A stretch of DNA of 6,953 nucleotides from Pseudomonadota bacterium (GTDB lineage Bacteria; Pseudomonadota; Gammaproteobacteria; Pseudomonadales; Halieaceae), in contig JAUVBI010000168.1 in NCBI GenBank assembly GCA_030591305.1, forward strand, positions 1 through 6,953, in the 5' to 3' direction. The translations under genes were made by a program, and so were the position numbers. Shown piece by piece: positions 1 to 5,531 of the stretch; position 1 is the first letter of the stretch, and every line of letters begins with the position of its first letter. The notes under the pieces are model-generated. The model ran no database searches. It had not been told where the DNA came from and was given only the letters and a program-made list of their open reading frames with translations.

Positions 1-159
1 AACGGTGGCTGGTCTTAGTGTTTTTATCAGCGTATACCGACTCGTATATTAGCACTTTATAATATTCTTTTGGAACAGTGTGCAGGAGTATTTGCCCCTC
101 GATAAAATCTGCGGGGGGGTGGGGGTTGACTTAACCGGGCCTGGGGCCCGGCGGTCACG
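1..159. other. No assignable gene; downstream flank of the FadL-type gene
   Basis: This stretch follows the stop codon of the minus-strand transporter gene. All three plus-strand frames reach a stop within about the first 62 bases (for example TAG at 16-18 and TAG at 50-52), so the tail of a gene entering from the left is possible, but nothing is recognisable. The region also contains a run of G7-T-G5 (113-125) and a GC-rich hairpin (135-151), listed separately. Confidence 0.5.
135..151 (-). terminator. GC-rich hairpin just past the FadL-type gene, possible weak terminator
   Basis: CCGGGCC (135-141) and GGCCCGG (145-151) form a perfect 7-bp stem with a 3-base loop, beginning 8 bases after the stop codon of the minus-strand transporter gene. 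Its position suits a transcription terminator or an mRNA 3'-end stabiliser. On the minus strand the stem is followed by TTAAGTCAACCCC rather than a T run, so a standard Rho-independent terminator is not supported. Confidence 0.4.
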
Positions 160-1527
160 TTACCAGGAGTAGCCGAATTCGAGTTCGAACTCCTCCATCT
201 CGATGGTGATTTCCTGGGTTGGATCGAAGGTATTGGGGCCGGTTACGCTTTTGCTGGGTGCATACATAAACGACAGGCTGAATTCATGGCCATTGCTCAG
301 CCCCCGGCTCAGGCCCAGGGTGATGTGTTCTTCCATCACGGCGGGGGCGAGGATATTAAACAGTAGCTGCGAATCGGGGATGGGCTGGTCTCCCTTGCTG
401 TAGCCCGCCCTGAACATCCAGATATTGTCCAGGTTCCACTCCATGCCTACTTTGACAATGGTCATGTCATCCCAGCCAAAGCCTGCGCCCCTGTTGCCGC
501 CCAGGCATGCCGAGGTGTCAGTGCCGCCAGTTCCTGCGGTGGGGCAGTTGAAGATATTCTGGATGGGGTTTGCCACAGAGTCGATATCTGAGTACCAGAT
601 ATGTTCGCCATCAAGGTGTAAGCTGACGTTAGCGGAGACCTGCCAACTGAAGCCGACTCGTGCGGAGGCGGGGATATCAAAGCCGCCGCCCTCGGCCAGC
701 AGGTCGGCATAGTCATCCAGGTCGGTCATATAAGTTTTGCTTTGCAGGGACAGGCCCAGGTTAACAGTATCGGTTGTTTCCCAGATGACGCCGCCTTTGA
801 TGCCATAGCCGAAGGCGTATTCATGGCCATTGTTGGTCAAATTACTGGGCAATTGGGTGCCACCGCTTTTGGCAAAGGTCTCGGTAAAGCCAGCGAAGCT
901 TCCTACGCCCCTGATTTCGAAAACCTGCATGGCCAGTACACCGGTTATGCCCCAATATAGGGAGCCCGATTTACCGGAATAGGTGAGGTCCAGAAATGCC
1001 TGGCTCAGGTCTACGCCCAGGGTGCCACTGCCAAAGGCGCCTGGGAGCGTCATGACGGGCGCGGGGCCAGGGCCGTCGGGGTCAAAGGTAGCGGACCCGC
1101 CGCGGTATTCGGTGTTCATGCCACCGCGCCCGTAAAAAGCTGCACCAAAGGCCCGGTCGTTGTCCAGCTCCCAAATACCGGCGATAAAAGGAATGGGGAA
1201 GTATTCATTTTCGCTGTCTATATTGTCTGGGCCAAGGGTAAAGGCACCAAATTGCCCGTTTATCAGGCTCTCGCTTGATTCGTAGCTGCGCCGGGGTGAA
1301 AAAATGGAGATACCGGCCTCATAAGATTTGCCGACCATCACTGCGGAGGCGGGGTTATTCACCATGCTCATGGTTTCGTTGGGGGCAGCAGTGCCCGCGC
1401 CTGCCAGGCTTTTGTTCTTGGTGCCCACGCCGTGGGTTAGGTAGCCATTGGTGGCCATGGCGGCAGTTGACATCAATAAGGTGCTGGCGGCAACGGTTAT
1501 CGCCAGTGTGTTTGTTTTAATGGTCAT
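160..1527 (-). CDS. OmpP1/FadL-family outer-membrane transport protein
   Basis: A 455-residue protein that fits the OmpP1/FadL/TodX family of outer-membrane beta-barrels, which carry hydrophobic substrates across the outer membrane. Residues 1-25 are a Sec signal peptide ending AMA, and the mature protein starts TNGYLTHGVG, typical of the family. A glycine-rich segment GAGTAAP (43-49) and a conserved NPA (58-60) follow, as in the FadL N-terminal hatch region. The rest alternates hydrophobic strands and loops and ends in a terminal Trp (FGYSW), the usual C-terminal aromatic of barrel proteins. Cys328 and Cys341 are the only cysteines and could form a disulfide in one loop. The ATG at 1527 is preceded by GGAAAG at good spacing. 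It lies on the same strand as the ArsR gene, 181 bases further on, and probably has its own promoter. The substrate is unknown; the location suggests a sulfur compound, but that is inference. Confidence 0.85.
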   Translation of the reverse strand: MTIKTNTLAITVAASTLLMSTAAMATNGYLTHGVGTKNKSLAGAGTAAPNETMSMVNNPASAVMVGKSYEAGISIFSPRRSYESSESLINGQFGAFTLGPDNIDSENEYFPIPFIAGIWELDNDRAFGAAFYGRGGMNTEYRGGSATFDPDGPGPAPVMTLPGAFGSGTLGVDLSQAFLDLTYSGKSGSLYWGITGVLAMQVFEIRGVGSFAGFTETFAKSGGTQLPSNLTNNGHEYAFGYGIKGGVIWETTDTVNLGLSLQSKTYMTDLDDYADLLAEGGGFDIPASARVGFSWQVSANVSLHLDGEHIWYSDIDSVANPIQNIFNCPTAGTGGTDTSACLGGNRGAGFGWDDMTIVKVGMEWNLDNIWMFRAGYSKGDQPIPDSQLLFNILAPAVMEEHITLGLSRGLSNGHEFSLSFMYAPSKSVTGPNTFDPTQEITIEMEEFELEFGYSW

Positions 1528-1562
1528 TGCGGGCTTTCCGTTTATTATATTTTGTAAAAAGC

Positions 1563-1578
1563 CATAATACGTATCATG
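1563..1578. promoter_or_regulatory. Near-perfect palindrome in the leader of the FadL-type gene
   Basis: CATAATACGTATCATG is a 16-bp palindrome with one mismatched pair, built on the perfect core ATACGTAT (1567-1574). It lies 36-51 bases upstream of the transporter start codon and downstream of the candidate promoter, where a bound repressor could block transcription. No binding protein can be named from the sequence. Confidence 0.35.
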
Positions 1579-1594
1579 ACCTTGTCTTATGTTT

Positions 1595-1610
1595 GAATAT
1601 TAAGATATTC
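1595..1610. promoter_or_regulatory. Inverted repeat GAATAT-N4-ATATTC, candidate operator
   Basis: GAATAT (1595-1600) and ATATTC (1605-1610) form a perfect 6-bp inverted repeat with a 4-base centre. It covers the candidate -10 element of the transporter promoter on the minus strand (TATCTT, 1607-1602), so a protein bound here would be expected to control that promoter. The sequence is AT-rich, so chance occurrence is possible. Confidence 0.35.
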
Positions 1611-1630
1611 GGAAATTACGTACTTGTAAA
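1602..1630 (-). promoter_or_regulatory. Candidate sigma-70 promoter of the FadL-type gene
   Basis: On the minus strand TTTACA (1630-1625, 5 of 6 to the -35 consensus) is followed after 17 bases by TATCTT (1607-1602, 4 of 6 to the -10 consensus). Transcription would start near 1595 and leave a leader of roughly 68 bases before the ATG at 1527. The -10 element is inside the GAATAT inverted repeat. Confidence 0.35.
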
Positions 1631-1708
1631 TAACGATTTTATCCCGGTGCCAGAATTGGCCCCAGGGTATGATACAGCGATAGTTAGGGGTGGGACTATA
1701 GGTGGGGT

Positions 1709-2017
1709 TCAGGCCTCTGATTCTTCGGAGCAGTACAGTTCATATACCACCGAAACAATGCGCTTAACCTTGTCACCTGAAAGTGAGTAATAAATGGTCT
1801 GTGCGTCGCGCCGGCTGTTGACTACACCCAGGTGGCGCATTCTGGCCAGGTGCTGGGACAGCGCAGATTGTTTGATACCCACACTCTTAGAGAGCTCACC
1901 CACAGATTGCTCGCCGCCCTTAAGTTGGCATAACACCATGAGGCGGTCGGGGTGGCCCAACAGTTTTAACAGTTCGCTGGCTGTCCGTGCCGACTCCTGC
2001 ATTTTATCCAAATCCAT
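1709..2017 (-). CDS. ArsR-family persulfide-sensing repressor (SqrR/BigR/SoxR type)
   Basis: A 102-residue winged-helix repressor of the ArsR/SmtB family. The helix-turn-helix lies at about residues 38-62, with the recognition helix KQSALSQHLARMR (49-61), followed by the wing (about 63-80, RRDAQTIYYSLS). Cys30 (in LMVLCQL) and Cys96 (in YELYCSEE) are 66 residues apart, the spacing of the redox pair in SqrR (Cys41/Cys107) and BigR (Cys42/Cys108). In those proteins the cysteines react with persulfides and DNA binding is lost. The metal-binding ELCVCDL-type motif of ArsR/SmtB metal sensors is absent. The gene is divergent from soxC, with a shared 104-base control region, so it most likely represses the sox operon and itself until reduced sulfur is present. 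Start ATG at 2017 is preceded by AAGGGC. Length is typical. SoxR, SqrR and BigR cannot be told apart on sequence alone, so no symbol is given. Confidence 0.88.
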   Translation of the reverse strand: MDLDKMQESARTASELLKLLGHPDRLMVLCQLKGGEQSVGELSKSVGIKQSALSQHLARMRHLGVVNSRRDAQTIYYSLSGDKVKRIVSVVYELYCSEESEA

Positions 2018-2048
2018 TTCTTGCCCTTGCTTTGGAGGGATGAGTTAC

Positions 2049-2076
2049 TTGCTATATGATAGTTTTATAATATACT
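2049..2076 (+). promoter_or_regulatory. Candidate sigma-70 promoter of the sox operon
   Basis: TTGCTA (2049-2054, 4 of 6 to consensus) is followed after 16 bases by TATACT (2071-2076, 5 of 6). Transcription would start near 2083 and give a leader of about 40 bases before soxC. An exact TATAAT at 2066-2071 is an alternative -10, but its best upstream partner, TTACTT (2045-2050), is only 15 bases away and a poor match. Confidence 0.5.
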
Positions 2077-2081
2077 AAAAC
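2062..2081. promoter_or_regulatory. Candidate operator GTTTTA-N8-TAAAAC for the ArsR-family repressor
   Basis: Perfect 6-bp arms GTTTTA (2062-2067) and TAAAAC (2076-2081) flank an 8-base AT-rich centre. This is a size and symmetry suited to a dimeric winged-helix repressor. It overlaps the -10 elements of both the soxC-directed and the arsR-directed candidate promoters, so a single bound dimer could shut both. A smaller repeat, CTAT-N3-ATAG (2052-2062), abuts it and overlaps the sox -35. Binding by the neighbouring repressor is inferred from position. Confidence 0.5.
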
Positions 2082-2094
2082 ACAATGATAACAA
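2067..2094 (-). promoter_or_regulatory. Candidate sigma-70 promoter of the ArsR-family gene
   Basis: On the minus strand TTGTTA (2094-2089, 4 of 6) is followed after 16 bases by TATTAT (2072-2067, 5 of 6). The start point would fall near 2060, about 43 bases before the repressor ATG. It overlaps the sox promoter face to face and shares the inverted repeat at 2062-2081, which fits autoregulation. Confidence 0.4.
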
Positions 2095-2121
2095 CTACTG
2101 TCCCAGATTCCGAGGACTAGA

Positions 2122-3426
2122 ATGTCGAAACAACGTGAGCTGGATCAACTTTTGCGCACTGTCGCAGCGTCATCTGACGAACTAAGCGGCTTTGATCGGC
2201 GCAGCTTTTTGCGCAATGGTTTGACCTTGCTGGGCAGCGCGGGCCTCGCCAGTGCGGCCCTTGCAGACTCGGGCATGCCCCCCAGCGTGCCGGGGTGGAC
2301 GAAGCGTCTGGGGTCTGGAGTGGTCACCGACCCCTATGGCAAACCATCGCCCTTTGAGGCCAATGTGAAGCGTCGCACCGTGGAGTGGCTGACCGCAGAC
2401 AAGATTGCCTCCATCAGTTTTACCCCTCTGGCGGACCTAAAGGGAATTGTTACGCCCAGCGGCCTGGTGTTCGAGCGCTACCATGCGGGTTTGCCCGCCA
2501 TCGAGCCGCAACAGCATAGATTGATGATCCACGGCATGGTGAAGCGACCGCTGATACTGAGCATGGATGACTTAATGCGCTTCCCCTCCACCAGCATGAT
2601 TCGCTTTCTGGAGTGTCCCGCTAACGGCGGCATGGAGTGGCGCGGTGCACAGATGGACAGGCTGCAATTCAGTCACGGCATGTTGGCCTGTTGTGAATGG
2701 ACCGGTGTACTGCTGTCTACTTTGCTGGAAGAGGTGGGCATCGATAAAAAAGCGAGTTGGATTCTGGCAGAGGGAGCCGATGGCTCCCATATGAGCCGCT
2801 CCATCCCCATGGACAAGGCATTGGATGATGCCCTGATTGTCTACGCACAAAATGGTGAGGCGCTGCGCCCGGAGCAGGGCTACCCCGTTCGACTGATCAA
2901 CCCCGGCTGGGAGGGCAATACCTGTGTTAAATGGCTGCGCCGCCTGGAGATAGGTGACAAGCCCTGGTATCACCGGGAAGAGACGTCAAAGTACACGGAG
3001 CTTATGCCCGATGGCCGCTCCCGGGAATTTTCCTTTGTGCAGGAGTGTAATTCTGTTGTCACCTCGCCCAGCCCGGAAAAACCGCTTACCCGGCCCGGGA
3101 AGTATTGGGTGGAGGGGTTGGCCTGGTCTGGCCGCGGTAAAATCAAGCGGGTTGATGTGTCTTTTGATGGTGGAGTCAGTTGGCGTCCCACCAAGTTCAC
3201 CAGTATTGTACTGCCGCGAGCGTTGACGCGCTTTGGCCTGGAGTGGGATTGGGATGGCTCTACTGCCCTGGTGCAGAGCCGTGCGGTGGATGAAACTGGC
3301 TATGTACAGCCTACGTATACGCAGCTGCGGGATGTGCGTGGTTCGTCATCGATTTATCATAAAAATGCCATACACACCTGGAAAATAGAAAACAATGGGG
3401 GGGTGCGCAATGTTCAGATCAGCTAA
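2122..3426 (+). CDS. soxC: SoxC, molybdenum subunit of sulfane dehydrogenase SoxCD
   Basis: SoxC holds the molybdenum cofactor of the periplasmic SoxCD enzyme, which oxidises the sulfane sulfur left on SoxY to the sulfonate level and passes six electrons to cytochromes. The 434-residue protein starts with a twin-arginine signal (DRRSFLRNG, Arg26-Arg27; hydrophobic stretch 33-48, likely cut after ALA48), so it is exported folded with its cofactor. The sulfite-oxidase fold follows: RFLECPANGGMEWRG places the molybdenum-ligand cysteine at Cys165, then CEWTGVLLSTLLEEVG (191-206) and GYPVRLINPGWEGN (253-266). About 285-434 is the C-terminal dimerisation domain. There is no haem or cytochrome b5 domain, as usual for SoxC. 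GAGGA lies 5 bases before the ATG. First gene of the operon, overlapping soxD. The ECPANGGMEW form and the adjoining soxD favour SoxC over a plain sulfite dehydrogenase. Confidence 0.95.
   Translation: MSKQRELDQLLRTVAASSDELSGFDRRSFLRNGLTLLGSAGLASAALADSGMPPSVPGWTKRLGSGVVTDPYGKPSPFEANVKRRTVEWLTADKIASISFTPLADLKGIVTPSGLVFERYHAGLPAIEPQQHRLMIHGMVKRPLILSMDDLMRFPSTSMIRFLECPANGGMEWRGAQMDRLQFSHGMLACCEWTGVLLSTLLEEVGIDKKASWILAEGADGSHMSRSIPMDKALDDALIVYAQNGEALRPEQGYPVRLINPGWEGNTCVKWLRRLEIGDKPWYHREETSKYTELMPDGRSREFSFVQECNSVVTSPSPEKPLTRPGKYWVEGLAWSGRGKIKRVDVSFDGGVSWRPTKFTSIVLPRALTRFGLEWDWDGSTALVQSRAVDETGYVQPTYTQLRDVRGSSSIYHKNAIHTWKIENNGGVRNVQIS
3397..3403 (+). promoter_or_regulatory. G7 tract serving as ribosome-binding site for soxD
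   Basis: Seven consecutive G lie 6 bases upstream of the ATG at 3410, inside the last codons of soxC. They are the only Shine-Dalgarno-like sequence near soxD and favour the start at 3410 over the ATG at 3395, which merges into the tract itself. Confidence 0.45.
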
Positions 3427-4348
3427 TAGCCTCCCGCGTTCAGTTGCAACTGTCCTGTCACTTGCCGTTTGCCTGCTGGGCTCATCTACAGTGGCCGCAG
3501 CTGATAAAACCGGATACTACGGCTATGGCATACAGGCCACGCCAGAGCAGATTGCCGGCTGGGATATAGACGTACGCCCCGACGGCAAGGGCTTGCCCCC
3601 GGGCAGCGGCAGTGTCGAAGATGGTGAATATTTATACGAGGAAAGGTGTGCCGAGTGCCACGGTTCCTTTGGTGAAGGTGTCGGTAAATACCCGACCCTG
3701 GCAGGGGGCGAAGGCTCTTTGCAGGATGACCGCCCGCATAAAACCGTGGGCAGTTACTGGAAGTACACCAGCACGCTCTGGGACTATATTCATCGTGCCA
3801 TGCCCTTTACCCAGCCCGAGTCTCTGGGTGACGATGAGGTCTATGCGCTGACAGCCTATGTGTTATACCTGAACGATCTGGTCGAAGATGACTTTGTATT
3901 AACCCAAGAAAACCTGAGCAGTATCCGCCTGCCCAACGAGGGCAATTTCATTGCCGATGCGCGGCCGGATGTTGCCAACAAGCACTGCATGAAAAAATGC
4001 AGGAACCCCGCCGATATCAAAATCACTTCCGAGGCATCAGCTTATGTTCCCGAGCCGGAGAGTGAGCCGGTTGCGACAGCGGGCTCCATGGCCGGTGCAG
4101 TGGGCAAGCCGGTATTCGACCAGTACTGCGCTATCTGCCATGCCAATGGTGTGGGTGGCGCCCCCATTGTCGGCGACCTCAAGGCCTGGGCACCGCGGAT
4201 TGCCCAGGGTATGGAGCAGATGGTCGACCATGCGGTGGATGGTTATCAGGGTAATGCGGGTATGATGCCAGCGAAGGGTGGTTTTTCGCAGCTCTCTGAT
4301 GATGAAGTGCGCCAGGTGGTGCAGGCAATGGTGGAGGCCAGTCAATGA
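3410..4348 (+). CDS. soxD: SoxD, dihaem c-type cytochrome subunit of sulfane dehydrogenase
   Basis: SoxD takes electrons from the SoxC molybdenum centre and hands them to small periplasmic cytochromes. From the ATG at 3410 it has 312 residues. A Sec signal (1 to about 30, VAA end) is followed by two cytochrome c domains. The first has haem motif CAECH (80-84) with likely ligand Met131 in RAMPF. The second has CAICH (240-244) with Met285 or Met286 in GMMPAKGG as ligand. Between them lie a pair of cysteines, CMKKC (193-197), which is not a haem motif and may form a disulfide, and a Glu/Pro-rich linker (about 214-222). Two haems match the well-studied Paracoccus SoxD. An in-frame ATG at 3395 would add five residues (MGGCA) but lacks its own ribosome site. 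The start overlaps soxC by 17 bases, and the end overlaps soxX in ATGA, so translation is probably coupled on both sides. Confidence 0.94.
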   Translation: MFRSANSLPRSVATVLSLAVCLLGSSTVAAADKTGYYGYGIQATPEQIAGWDIDVRPDGKGLPPGSGSVEDGEYLYEERCAECHGSFGEGVGKYPTLAGGEGSLQDDRPHKTVGSYWKYTSTLWDYIHRAMPFTQPESLGDDEVYALTAYVLYLNDLVEDDFVLTQENLSSIRLPNEGNFIADARPDVANKHCMKKCRNPADIKITSEASAYVPEPESEPVATAGSMAGAVGKPVFDQYCAICHANGVGGAPIVGDLKAWAPRIAQGMEQMVDHAVDGYQGNAGMMPAKGGFSQLSDDEVRQVVQAMVEASQ

Positions 4349-4713
4349 TTAAAAAAAGTAATGGCAAAGCAGTTTATGTGGCTGCACTGCTACTGGTAGT
4401 GGGTGCACAAAACCCTGCCTGGGCAGATGCGGCACTGGACGACAGCATAGCGCGGGGCAGGGCGCTGGCGGAGGACCGTAATGGCGGCAATTGCTATTCC
4501 TGTCACGCTGTAGAAGGGGCTGAATTGCCGGGTAACTATGGCCCCCCCCTGTTCAATATGAAGGTGCGCTTTCCCGAACGCGCCGTTTTAAAGGCGCAAA
4601 TTGCAGACCCCCGAGTGCGCAATCCCAGCACGCCAATGCCGCCCTACGGTGCACATAAGGTTTTGACCGATTCTGAACTGGAGTCCGTTGTCGATTACAT
4701 ACACTCTCTTTAA
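4345..4713 (+). CDS. soxX: SoxX, monohaem c-type cytochrome subunit of SoxXA
   Basis: SoxX is the electron-accepting small subunit of the SoxXA complex, which oxidatively joins thiosulfate to the SoxY cysteine. The 122-residue precursor has a Sec signal (1-27, ending AWA) and one haem c motif, CYSCH (50-54), in the context GGNCYSCHAVEG. Met98 in NPSTPMPPYGAH is the expected axial ligand, and the C-terminal ELESVVDYIHSL is the usual closing helix of a class I cytochrome c. Its ATG overlaps the soxD stop in ATGA, and GGAGG (4333-4337) sits 7 bases upstream. It is 29 bases before soxY. The PMPPYG ligand loop and the position directly before soxYZA distinguish it from generic small cytochromes. 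Confidence 0.93.
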   Translation: MIKKSNGKAVYVAALLLVVGAQNPAWADAALDDSIARGRALAEDRNGGNCYSCHAVEGAELPGNYGPPLFNMKVRFPERAVLKAQIADPRVRNPSTPMPPYGAHKVLTDSELESVVDYIHSL

Positions 4714-4729
4714 CTCAAACTGACTCCCT

Positions 4730-4736
4730 GGAGGTG
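4730..4736 (+). promoter_or_regulatory. Strong Shine-Dalgarno site fixing the soxY start
   Basis: GGAGGTG lies with its last base 6 bases before the ATG at 4743. The in-frame GTG at 4734-4736 is part of this site, so it is unlikely to be used as a start; the protein should begin at 4743. Confidence 0.75.
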
Positions 4737-4742
4737 TCTGAA

Positions 4743-5195
4743 ATGTTTAACACGCAAACCCGCCGTCGTTTTCTGGCGAAGCTGCTGGCCGTTGGCGCCA
4801 TGGTGGCAATACCACTAAAACTATGGGCCAGAAATACCGAAGCCTTTGCCGCCAAGAATGCGGAGGCTACCCTCACGTCGCTGCTGGGTGACAAGCCTCT
4901 TGTCGCCTCGGGTGATATCGTGCTGAAGGTTCCGGATATTGCGGAAAATGGTGCGGTGGTGCCGGTTACCGTAAGCACTACAATTGCAGATGTTCGCAGA
5001 ATCAGCCTGATAATTGACCAGAACCCCAATCCCCTGTCGGCCAGCTTTAAGTTGCTGCCGGGTGCTATTGCCGATATTTCAACCCGCATAAAAATGGGGC
5101 AGAGTTCAAATATACGAGTAATTATAGAGACAGATACCACGGCTTTTTTCACCTCCAAAAATGTGAAGGTGACGATTGGCGGATGTGGCGGATAA
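4743..5195 (+). CDS. soxY: SoxY, sulfur-carrier subunit of SoxYZ
   Basis: SoxY carries every pathway intermediate covalently on a cysteine near its C-terminus, in the flexible end GGCGG; here this is Cys148 of 150 residues, the only cysteine in the protein. The N-terminus has a twin-arginine signal (TRRRFLAKLL, Arg7-Arg9, hydrophobic stretch about 14-27), probably cut around AFA36, so the folded SoxYZ dimer is exported through Tat. The mature part has the immunoglobulin-like SoxY core, including the family segment ENGAVVPVTV (68-77). The start is the ATG at 4743 because the GTG at 4734 falls inside the ribosome site. It is 12 bases before soxZ. The terminal GGCGG with a Tat signal and a soxZ neighbour make the call firm. 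Confidence 0.96.
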   Translation: MFNTQTRRRFLAKLLAVGAMVAIPLKLWARNTEAFAAKNAEATLTSLLGDKPLVASGDIVLKVPDIAENGAVVPVTVSTTIADVRRISLIIDQNPNPLSASFKLLPGAIADISTRIKMGQSSNIRVIIETDTTAFFTSKNVKVTIGGCGG

Positions 5196-5207
5196 GGGAG
5201 AATAATT

Positions 5208-5522
5208 ATGGCTGCTAAAAAAATTAAGATGCGAGCGAAAATTAAAGAGGGTGTGGCGCAGGTCAAGTGCCTGATGCCACATCCTATGGAAACAGGCGTT
5301 CGAAAAACGGCCGATGGCGAGCTGATCCCGGCGCACTATATCGAGACGGTGACCTGTGAGCACAATGGCAAGGTAGTGATGGAGGCACAGTGGGGCACCT
5401 CGGTGTCCAAGGATCCCTACTTTTCTTTCAAGGCGAGTGGGGCCAAGTCCGGCGATAGCATCAAGGTGAGCTGGGTAGACAATTTGGGTGAGTCCTCCTC
5501 CGGCGAGATAACCCTGAAATAG
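5208..5522 (+). CDS. soxZ: SoxZ, partner subunit of the SoxYZ sulfur carrier
   Basis: A 104-residue beta-sandwich protein that binds SoxY and positions its swinging cysteine arm. Family segments seen are KIKMRAKIKEGVAQVK (5-20), the HPMETGVRK block (25-33), IPAHYIETV (40-48), and SWVDNLGESSSGE near the end. There is no signal peptide, as expected, because SoxZ crosses the membrane bound to SoxY and uses the SoxY Tat signal. It has two cysteines, Cys21 and Cys50, whose role is unclear. GGGAG lies 8 bases upstream of the ATG, and soxA follows after 9 bases. Confidence 0.96.
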   Translation: MAAKKIKMRAKIKEGVAQVKCLMPHPMETGVRKTADGELIPAHYIETVTCEHNGKVVMEAQWGTSVSKDPYFSFKASGAKSGDSIKVSWVDNLGESSSGEITLK

Positions 5523-5531
5523 GCATTGATT

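Noticed and set aside
58..63. Exact TATAAT on the plus strand near the left edge
   Set aside because: No acceptable -35 lies about 17 bases upstream, and no plus-strand gene follows; only the minus-strand transporter gene lies to the right.
113..125. G-quadruplex in the G7-T-G5 run
   Set aside because: There are not enough loop bases for a three-layer intramolecular quadruplex; only a weak two-layer form could be drawn.
462..960. Open frames overlapping the transporter gene on both strands
   Set aside because: They lie entirely inside a gene with a strong family match, have skewed composition and show no ribosome sites or recognisable domains.
1646..1663. Hairpin GCCA-gaat-TGGC with outer G-C pairs, as a terminator of the repressor gene
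   Set aside because: The stem is short with a mismatch, and on the minus strand it is followed by GGGATAAAAT rather than a T run.
2572..2973. 133-codon antisense frame within soxC
   Set aside because: It is the shadow of a well-conserved coding region; no family resemblance or start signal was seen.
4734..4736. GTG as the start of soxY
   Set aside because: The codon is part of the GGAGGTG ribosome site for the ATG at 4743, and nothing suitable lies upstream of it.
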